A stretch of 11,727 nucleotides of DNA from Desulfobulbaceae bacterium (GTDB lineage Bacteria; Desulfobacterota; Desulfobulbia; Desulfobulbales; DAOVSZ01): the NCBI GenBank assembly GCA_030627725.1, contig DAOVSZ010000049.1:1-11727 (forward strand), written 5' to 3'. Under the pieces are notes generated by a model that saw only the letters and a list, made by a program, of their open reading frames with translations, ran no database searches and was not told the DNA's origin. Positions 6,617 through 11,727 of the stretch are shown here, in pieces (positions within the stretch are counted from its first letter, which is position 1; each line of letters starts with the position of its first letter). Both the position numbers and the translations under genes were made by a program.

Positions 6617-7717
6617 CTACTCTTCATGCCCCTGAGCCGCAGGACCCTTCCCACAAAGCTTTGCGAGCTTTTTTTGCAATTCTCTTATGTCTTTCACCAT
6701 GTCCGGCAGTTTTGAAAAGACAATACTTGCACGAAGCCACTTCTTATGAGGTATGGCGGGCATGCCGGAGACAACGGCGCCGCTCTCCTGACTGCCGGTA
6801 ACACCGGCCATTCCGGCAACGACAACTTGATCGCCCACTATGAGATGACCTGCAACAGCAGACCTGCCCCCCATCACAACACCTCTGCCCAATGTTGTGC
6901 TGCCGGCAATTCCTGACTGAGCAACCATCAGCGAGTCCTCTCCGATTTCAACATTATGGGCGACCTGAACAAGATTATCGATCTTGGTCCCACGTTTAAT
7001 CCATGTCTTTCCAAAGGTCGCACGGTCGACACAGACATTAGCGCCGATCTCAACATCATCGTCAATCTGGACAATACCCTTGTGGAGACGCTTCACATGA
7101 TGCCCTGATGTATCAGTTGCATACCCGAAACCATCACTGCCGATGACGGTACCGCTATGAACAATGACCCTCGAACCTATCCTGCAGCCGTCCCCGACCG
7201 TAACATGAGGATAGAGCACAGTATCCTCACCGATGACAACATCATCTCCAATAACCACTCCGGGTTTCAGATCAACACGTTCTCCCAGTGACACCCTTTC
7301 TCCCAAAACAACCATTGGGCCTATTGAAACCTCATTCGGCAGGATACAATCATTCCCGATATGAGCAGCCTTACTCACCCCTGCCCCTGCAAAAGGTCTG
7401 CGGCAGAGATCGTTTTGAATTATGGTTGTTGCCAGATATGGGTCCCTGACCAAGAGAGCCGGCAGGCCTTCCACTACAGCATCTAAAGGCGCTATCACCG
7501 CTGCTGCGCGTGTTTCGTTCAAGAGTGGTGTCATGCTCTTTTTTACAATAAACGTAATCTCTCCCGGCAAGGCATTATGGATATCACCAACGCCGGAAAT
7601 CAAAAGACCAGGATCTCCCCGGACCTCTCCATCCACCATCTCTGCAAGCTGTTGAAGCGTTTTTGTCTTCTCTTTCTTAATCCACAAAAAAACGGGCGAT
7701 TTCCGATACGGAAACAC
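6617..7717 (-). CDS. lpxD: UDP-3-O-acylglucosamine N-acyltransferase LpxD
   Basis: LpxD adds the N-linked 3-hydroxyacyl chain to UDP-3-O-acyl-glucosamine, the third step of lipid A synthesis. An N-terminal uridine-binding domain (TLQQLAEMVDGEV through LLVRDPYL) precedes a long hexapeptide beta-helix and a C-terminal helix. The catalytic histidine is in LVQVAHNVEIG, with the conserved GSDGFGYA upstream of it. The start is uncertain. The GTG at 7717 has AAGGA 6 nt upstream and gives 366 aa, so I use it. A TTG at 7753 gives 378 aa but its AGGTG is almost adjacent. Family alignment suggests conserved sequence begins only near 7670, so either start leaves an N-terminal extension of about 15-30 residues. 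The gene follows ihfA by roughly 90-130 nt, with no terminator seen between them. Confidence 0.95.
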   Translation of the reverse strand: MFPYRKSPVFLWIKKEKTKTLQQLAEMVDGEVRGDPGLLISGVGDIHNALPGEITFIVKKSMTPLLNETRAAAVIAPLDAVVEGLPALLVRDPYLATTIIQNDLCRRPFAGAGVSKAAHIGNDCILPNEVSIGPMVVLGERVSLGERVDLKPGVVIGDDVVIGEDTVLYPHVTVGDGCRIGSRVIVHSGTVIGSDGFGYATDTSGHHVKRLHKGIVQIDDDVEIGANVCVDRATFGKTWIKRGTKIDNLVQVAHNVEIGEDSLMVAQSGIAGSTTLGRGVVMGGRSAVAGHLIVGDQVVVAGMAGVTGSQESGAVVSGMPAIPHKKWLRASIVFSKLPDMVKDIRELQKKLAKLCGKGPAAQGHEE

Positions 7718-7843
7718 AACCCGTCCTTGAGGTGACCTGATTTCACTCGACAATCACCTGATTCCAATCAAAACTAAACAATTTTCGCTACTACTGATGT
7801 TGGTAATGACTACAGTTCTACCCGTGATCCGTTAGATAAATCA

Positions 7844-8125
7844 TTAGCTGTTTATCCTGTTTCGTAAAATCCCTGATGGCTTGAAAGTAACCACCTTTCG
7901 AGCATCCAGGATCAACTCTTTGCCGGTCTGTGGGTTTCTGCCGCGTCTGGACTTCTTCTGTTTCACCTTGAATTTACCAAACCCGCTTACAAGAAGATCA
8001 TCACTGCTTTGCAGGCAGTCCTTGGAAATCTTCAAGAAGGCCTCTACCGCGTCAGCAGCCTGGACTTTGGTAAGGTCATGCACCTGATAGACTTTTTGAA
8101 TCAAATCCGCTTTGGTCAATGTCAT
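7844..8125 (-). CDS. ihfA: Integration host factor alpha-like DNA-binding protein
   Basis: A 93-residue HU/IHF family protein, which binds DNA as a dimer and bends it sharply. The helical N-terminal half (TKADLIQKVYQ) is followed by the SGFGKF turn (47-52), the arm motif GRNPQTG (62-68) with the intercalating Pro65, and KVVTFKPSGILRNRIN at the C-terminus. The opening LTKADL and the C-terminal helix favour IHF-alpha over HU, but subunit type cannot be settled by eye. AGGAGG (8136-8141) lies 10 nt before the ATG. A probable promoter with an inverted repeat lies just upstream, so the gene may start the whole lipid A transcript or be separately regulated; the 3' spacer contains no obvious terminator. 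Confidence 0.93.
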   Translation of the reverse strand: MTLTKADLIQKVYQVHDLTKVQAADAVEAFLKISKDCLQSSDDLLVSGFGKFKVKQKKSRRGRNPQTGKELILDARKVVTFKPSGILRNRINS

Positions 8126-8167
8126 GCCGAATCATCCTCCTCGCTCTCAGTATTAAACCCGTAACAA

Positions 8168-8196
8168 ATCAAAATGACTTATATTTGTCAAGTCAA
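8168..8196 (-). promoter_or_regulatory. Candidate sigma-70 promoter of ihfA with inverted repeat
   Basis: On the minus strand TTGACT (8196-8191) and TTTGAT (8173-8168) are separated by 17 nt and lie about 45 nt before the ihfA start. The inverted repeat TGACTT-N9-AAGTCA (8175-8195) fills the spacer between the two boxes, the position expected of a repressor operator. The -10 box matches the consensus at only 4 of 6 positions. The rest of the 241-nt gap 8126-8366 is AT-rich and holds nothing else I can assign; no strong terminator for pilC is visible in it. Confidence 0.4.
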
Positions 8197-8366
8197 TATA
8201 TTCGATAATGCTGTTCAATTTTATTATTATAAAACTATTTTAATACAACTCGGTTCCAAAAAGCAACTTCCTGAATGATTTTAGCATATTTCACTACAAA
8301 ATATCTCTTATCTGAAATTCCGGGAGCGATCATACATACAGGGCACATTTAAAACTGGTTGCCATG

Positions 8367-9575
8367 TTACCCTATAGCGCTAGCCATGCTGAATATCGGC
8401 AGATACATAGCGATCACAAGGCCGCCGATCATGCCGCCGAGAAAGACCATCATCAGCGGCTCAATGGCGGCGGTCAGATTCTCCACCGCCTGATCAACCT
8501 CTTCATCATAGAAATCAGCAATTTTACTCAGCATGACATCGAGCGCACCGGTTGACTCGCCAACATTTATCATCTGCACAACCATACCGGGAAACACTCC
8601 TGTTTCTTCAAGGGGTTCGGAAATTGCCCGGCCTTCCTGGATAGCGTCCGCCACTCTGAATACAGCGCCTTCGATCACCTTGTTCCCGGAGGTCCTTGCA
8701 ACCACGTTCAATGATTCCAGGATTGGGACGCCGCTCTGCAGCATGGTGCCGAGTGTCCTTGAAAATTTTGCTACGGCAACCCTTCGAAGCAATGAGCCGA
8801 CGATCGGCATCTTAAGAAGCAGGGCATCAATTTTTGTCTGTCCTTTTTCCGTCTTATAAATCTTCTTTATTCCATAGATAACAGCAAAGAGTGCGGCAAG
8901 AATGAAATGAAAATTACCCTTTGCGAACTCACTCATGTCCACAACCATCTGGGTGGGAGCTGGAAGGGCTGATCCGAATTCGGCAAACATCTCCTGGAAA
9001 ACCGGCACCACGAATATCAGCATAACGGCCATGACTACAAAGGAGATACAAATACAGATAACCGGATAGGTCATTGCGCCCTTTATCTTCTTTTTAAGGG
9101 CCATGCTTTTTTCCATGAAGAGAGCAAGGCGGTTAAGAATAGTATCAAGAATACCGCCAATCTCCCCGGCCTCTATCATGTTACTGAAGAGATTATCAAA
9201 GACGTCAGGATGCTTCTTCATGGCATCGGCCAGCGTGCTCCCCGTCTCAACGTCTGATCTGATTTCTCTTAATTTTTTCTTAAAGGTAATATTGTCCTGC
9301 TGTTCACCCAATATCTCAAGACTCTGAACAAGAGGCAGGCCGGCATCAATCATTGTTGACAGCTGCCTGGTAAAAATAACAACATCCTTGCCTGTAACCT
9401 TTGGCTGGAAGAGGGCTATATCTGCAAAGACATCCTTCGGCGCCTCCTTCACCATACTCGGGGTAATTCTGAGTTTTTTCAGGTGGGCTTTGACTGCTGC
9501 CTCATTGGCAAGTTCAACCTTTCCCTTTCGCTTTTCACCGTATGAGTTTTTTCCCTTCCATACAAAGACAGGCAT
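8367..9575 (-). CDS. pilC: PilC-type inner-membrane platform protein
   Basis: PilC/GspF proteins form the polytopic inner-membrane platform on which the assembly ATPases act in type IV pili or type II secretion. The 402-aa protein has two T2SSF domains, about residues 66-190 (FTRQLSTMIDAGLPLVQSLEIL, later EAGEIGG) and 269-392 (FSRTLGTMLQSGVPILESL, later NVGESTG). Predicted membrane helices are about 168-192, 221-238 and 374-396. The N-terminal PVFVWKGKNSYGEKRKG stretch is typical of PilC, which favours pili over GspF. GAGGT lies 7 nt before the ATG at 9575. In many genomes pilC follows pilB and pilT; here its upstream neighbour is divergent and its downstream neighbour is ihfA, so it appears to be a single-gene unit. 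Confidence 0.95.
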   Translation of the reverse strand: MPVFVWKGKNSYGEKRKGKVELANEAAVKAHLKKLRITPSMVKEAPKDVFADIALFQPKVTGKDVVIFTRQLSTMIDAGLPLVQSLEILGEQQDNITFKKKLREIRSDVETGSTLADAMKKHPDVFDNLFSNMIEAGEIGGILDTILNRLALFMEKSMALKKKIKGAMTYPVICICISFVVMAVMLIFVVPVFQEMFAEFGSALPAPTQMVVDMSEFAKGNFHFILAALFAVIYGIKKIYKTEKGQTKIDALLLKMPIVGSLLRRVAVAKFSRTLGTMLQSGVPILESLNVVARTSGNKVIEGAVFRVADAIQEGRAISEPLEETGVFPGMVVQMINVGESTGALDVMLSKIADFYDEEVDQAVENLTAAIEPLMMVFLGGMIGGLVIAMYLPIFSMASAIG

Positions 9576-9811
9576 TTTCTTACCTCAATATGAAAAATTT
9601 GAGAATTATTAATAGGTTGATTTTATATCAAGAATTTTTCAAATACAATAGCCATTTTACTTTTTGTTGATATATTGGCTATTATTCATGCATCGGAAAA
9701 AATACAAATTGACAATCATGCCTTTATAATTTAAATTTACGCGTTTTCGATAATTACAAAGAAATTTTCTTTTATACATTCCAGGCTGATACGAGTAAGG
9801 AGGATTTAACC
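9576..9811. promoter_or_regulatory. Divergent AT-rich regulatory region (pilC / PxxKW gene)
   Basis: This 236-nt region separates divergent genes and must hold promoters for both. It contains an 8-bp inverted repeat, AATAGCCA (9647-9654) and TGGCTATT (9676-9683), with 21 nt between the arms. Two one-mismatch matches to the IHF consensus WATCAANNNNTTR occur at 9626-9638 and 9714-9726. I see no convincing sigma-70 promoter or sigma-54 site for pilC. Confidence 0.55.
9709..9737 (+). promoter_or_regulatory. Candidate sigma-70 promoter for the PxxKW gene
   Basis: A perfect -35 box TTGACA (9709-9714) is followed by a 17-nt spacer and TAAATT (9732-9737), which matches the -10 consensus at 4 of 6 positions. 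The start codon lies about 75 nt downstream, leaving an AT-rich leader. A TATAAT-like sequence inside the spacer (9725-9730) is too close to pair with this -35 box. Confidence 0.5.
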
Positions 9812-10084
9812 ATGGCTACAAAAACGCCAAAACAAGCCAAAGATACTGCTGCCAGTGAGATTTACAGCAGCGGACTCTTTCGAGCTGTCGTTGAAAAATG
9901 CACCGGTTGCGAAAGAATATTAGAAGCTGACAGTACAAGTTATTGCAAATCTTACGCCAATCCTGAGGCAAAATGGAAACAGGGCATATGCAACTTCGCA
10001 ACCCATGTAAAACCTGAATTCTCCGCCACAACGGTCAAAATAAATCCCCTCAAGGCCTCCAAACGCGCAATGGCGAAAAAATAG
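9812..10084 (+). CDS. PxxKW-type small cysteine-rich protein
   Basis: A 90-residue soluble protein with four cysteines: C30 and C33 in a CTGC pair, then C45 and C60. The motif PEAKW (51-55) fits the PxxKW family of small cysteine-rich proteins annotated mainly in anaerobic sulfate- and metal-reducing bacteria; no function is established to my knowledge. The CxxC-N11-C-N14-C spacing could hold a zinc ion or an iron-sulfur centre (inference). The N- and C-termini are basic and alanine-rich (KTPKQAK, KASKRAMAKK), and no signal peptide is seen. A strong AAGGAGG site (9797-9803) lies 8 nt before the ATG, so expression may be high. It has its own promoter and a terminator after it, so it is probably monocistronic. 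Family assignment rests on the motif and cysteine pattern only. Confidence 0.85.
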   Translation: MATKTPKQAKDTAASEIYSSGLFRAVVEKCTGCERILEADSTSYCKSYANPEAKWKQGICNFATHVKPEFSATTVKINPLKASKRAMAKK

Positions 10085-10129
10085 TAAGTGTTCATCCGCG
10101 CAGCGCCGACACGTTCCGTAAAAAGCCAC

Positions 10130-10165
10130 AAGGGCTCCAGCTTTTTTTATGAAGAAGGAGCCCTT
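10130..10165. terminator. Bidirectional rho-independent terminator
   Basis: A perfect 9-bp stem AAGGGCTCC (10130-10138) / GGAGCCCTT (10157-10165) lies between the ends of two convergent genes. On the minus strand it is followed by GTGG then CTTTTT. On the plus strand an overlapping fold, AAAAAGC (10120-10126) with GCTTTTT (10140-10146), carries a run of seven T. Both transcripts can therefore be ended here. Confidence 0.7.
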
Positions 10166-10193
10166 TCTGTTCCTAACCCGTAAACAATTACGC

Positions 10194-10742
10194 TTACCTT
10201 GCCTTTGGATAGAGTGAACTTAATACCCTCTGATCCTCTAAAATCTCCTGATATCTCGCATACGCCTCTTCAAAATGTTTCGGCACAGTGTTGCTTGATC
10301 CCAATGTTGTTGCCGCTTCCTCAAGAAGCCCATCAGACGCCTCATGAATTGATTGATACACCTTGTCTAAAAGCAGCAAAGGGGAAGCTTCATAGGGAGG
10401 AGGCGCTTTCAGTAAAGCAATGACGGCCTGTGCTACGGTCGGATCAGGGATCAAGCTGAACAGTTTCGGCGTATCATAAATATCTACAGCAAGCACCATC
10501 TTCTCAACCACCGTACTCTCTAAAAAAGTAAATATTTCTTTCAGCTGCTCCGTGTGTTCTTCTGATAAATCACTGAGCAACAGTTTGATATAAGGAGTAA
10601 TCTCTTCATGAGTTAATATTTTCTTTCTGAATGCAGAGGCAAGCCATTCTATCTGCATTTCAGGGCCTCTTGCCACAAAAGGCAGATATTTTTCATACCA
10701 CTTTTTTTGTTTGGTTTTTGTGACTGTTTGGCTCCCAGACAT
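10194..10742 (-). CDS. Hypothetical protein, helical, unknown function
   Basis: I do not recognise this protein. From the ATG at 10742 it has 182 residues, no cysteine, no signal peptide and no membrane segment. After a short basic leader (TKTKQKKWYEKYLPF) it reads as a string of amphipathic helices: IEWLASAFRKKILTHEEI, IKLLLSDLSEEHTEQLKEIF, TVAQAVIALLKAPPPYE and FEEAYARYQEILEDQR. This suggests a small helical bundle, perhaps a partner-binding protein (inference). The frame is open to a TTG at 10754, four codons earlier; neither start has a strong ribosome site, and I prefer the ATG with a weak GAG about 8 nt upstream. It converges on the PxxKW gene, sharing its terminator, and diverges from the membrane protein at 10867. 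Confidence 0.75.
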   Translation of the reverse strand: MSGSQTVTKTKQKKWYEKYLPFVARGPEMQIEWLASAFRKKILTHEEITPYIKLLLSDLSEEHTEQLKEIFTFLESTVVEKMVLAVDIYDTPKLFSLIPDPTVAQAVIALLKAPPPYEASPLLLLDKVYQSIHEASDGLLEEAATTLGSSNTVPKHFEEAYARYQEILEDQRVLSSLYPKAR

Positions 10743-10788
10743 GATATTACTCAATTCTTGTAAGTATTGTCGTATCTATTGAAATTAT

Positions 10789-10817
10789 TTGACGAAATCC
10801 AAGAAGCACGATAGACT
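10789..10817 (+). promoter_or_regulatory. Candidate sigma-70 promoter for the membrane-anchored protein
   Basis: TTGACG (10789-10794, 5 of 6 to consensus) and TAGACT (10812-10817, 4 of 6) are separated by exactly 17 nt, about 50 nt before the ATG at 10867. The 124-nt gap is shared with the divergent gene, whose own promoter is not clear. Confidence 0.45.
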
Positions 10818-10866
10818 GTTTGTTAAACACTTTTGAAAAAATTAAAACTTTATTGACGATCAAAGT

Positions 10867-11727
10867 ATGCGAAGACGCAGAAGAAGAGAAATAAAGGAAA
10901 AAATAAATGTTCCCCTCATTCTGTCAGTCATTGCCGTTGCTGTCATTATAGGGTTTCTTTATTTTAAAAGAAATGATTTTTTCAACCCGAACATAGCAAT
11001 ACCCACGGATAGCGAACCAGGCTTACGCCAAGACATTGCTCAAGAAAAAGAAAAGATTCCAGAAGGGCCATCAGACTCGGCAGAACCAGAAAGGCCTGCT
11101 CTTCCAATATCAGCTGAGCTGACGAAAACTTCTTGCAAAGATATCAGCGCCAGACTTCTCGACTTCTTTACCTCCCTTGACAACCAGGACTATATCGCCG
11201 CATATCAACTGACCGGCGGCGCCTCTCTCCACTTCAAGAAGTTGACAAAAAAACTCTTTACCAATCCACCTATAATAACGAGAGAGACGGATAACCTCTT
11301 TACCATACTTCAGAACACATCCCATTTCTACCGCCTGCTTGGACCCAAAAATATCTCTCTTGCCAAAGAGATTCTCGCCAGAAATAAAGAGAATGTGGAA
11401 TCAATATTTGCGGATTTTTACCTGTGGTCAACCCTTGACACGTGCACATCCAGCGAGTTTTCCATTCATCTCCCCCTTAAAGGTCTGTATGAATATGCCT
11501 GCTTCTTTCTGAATACACTTGGCGGCCAGTCCTACCTTTTCAGAAGAGAACCGTCCATAAGACTTCTAGTCACCTATTACAGTATTCTTGTCCTGGACCG
11601 CGCAAACACCGCCGAACTGAATAAATACGGCCTCGACATCCGTCAACCGATTGAATCGCTGCTCAAGGAGATTGACGCCTCCAGAGAGCTGGACAACAAG
11701 AAAGAGCATCTGGTCACTCTTCTGACC
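10867..11727 (+). CDS. Membrane-anchored protein of unknown function, C-terminus outside window
   Basis: The frame is open from the ATG at 10867 to the right edge, giving 287 visible codons. Residues 1-13 are strongly basic (MRRRRRREIKEK). One membrane helix follows at about 15-33 (VPLILSVIAVAVIIGFLYF), giving an N-in, C-out anchor by the positive-inside rule. Residues 34-85 are a Pro/Glu/Ser-rich linker, and residues about 88-287 form a helical domain with C90, C193 and C212 that would lie in the periplasm. I do not recognise the domain. There is no clear Shine-Dalgarno sequence before the start, which I chose because it directly precedes the basic and membrane segments. The remainder of the protein is not visible. 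Confidence 0.8.
   Translation, partial: MRRRRRREIKEKINVPLILSVIAVAVIIGFLYFKRNDFFNPNIAIPTDSEPGLRQDIAQEKEKIPEGPSDSAEPERPALPISAELTKTSCKDISARLLDFFTSLDNQDYIAAYQLTGGASLHFKKLTKKLFTNPPIITRETDNLFTILQNTSHFYRLLGPKNISLAKEILARNKENVESIFADFYLWSTLDTCTSSEFSIHLPLKGLYEYACFFLNTLGGQSYLFRREPSIRLLVTYYSILVLDRANTAELNKYGLDIRQPIESLLKEIDASRELDNKKEHLVTLLT

Noticed and set aside
6338..6715. Plus-strand frame of 125 codons over fabZ and the end of lpxD
   Set aside because: It is antisense to catalytic regions of two conserved genes and has no family resemblance or initiation signal.
8290..8366. Possible terminator after pilC
   Set aside because: Only an interrupted GGG-ACAT/ATGT-CCC pairing and an AT-only hairpin are present, without a following T-run.
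1..11727. Defence island, prophage, insertion sequence, CRISPR array or tRNA
   Set aside because: I looked on both strands and saw no transposase or phage protein, no regularly spaced repeats and no recognisable tRNA cloverleaf.

Overview
The window looks like a mid-GC chromosomal segment of an anaerobic Gram-negative bacterium, most likely Desulfobacterota (the former Deltaproteobacteria, sulfate-reducer type). Three things suggest this: a lipid A cluster that uses LpxI rather than LpxH, a small PxxKW-type cysteine-rich protein of the kind annotated in that group, and a cysteine-decorated PAS sensor. This placement is by recognition of gene families only; no database search was possible.

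Positions 1-8125 carry a long minus-strand gene train, read from right to left: an IHF-alpha-like DNA-bending protein, lpxD, fabZ, lpxA, lpxI, a MurU-like nucleotidyltransferase with an added left-handed beta-helix tail, an AmgK-like anomeric sugar kinase, the ribosome-assembly GTPase der, and a PAS-domain sensor that runs off the left edge. From fabZ onward the genes are 5-32 nt apart or overlap by 8 nt (lpxA/lpxI and der/PAS), so they are very probably one transcript. lpxD and ihfA precede them with gaps of about 90-130 nt and no visible terminator. LpxA and LpxD add the acyl chains to the UDP-sugar precursor, FabZ feeds hydroxyacyl-ACP metabolism, and LpxI makes lipid X. The kinase/nucleotidyltransferase pair resembles the AmgK-MurU cell-wall recycling shortcut that returns MurNAc to UDP-MurNAc. 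The operon may therefore tie outer-membrane lipid A synthesis to peptidoglycan salvage and ribosome assembly.

Positions 8126-9811 hold a pilC gene (type IV pilus or type II secretion inner-membrane platform) on the minus strand, flanked by two AT-rich intergenic regions. It has no pilB or pilT beside it.

Positions 9812-11727 are accessory-like. A small plus-strand four-cysteine PxxKW protein has its own good promoter and ribosome site. It is followed by a bidirectional terminator shared with a convergent unknown 182-residue protein. A divergent, membrane-anchored unknown protein then runs off the right edge. No tRNA, rRNA, insertion sequence, CRISPR array or prophage gene was seen. The most interesting points are the AmgK/MurU-like pair inside the lipid A operon, the four-cysteine small protein, the unusual PAS sensor coupled to der, a heptamer repeat between lpxI and murU, and a dnaX-like slippery run in the kinase gene.
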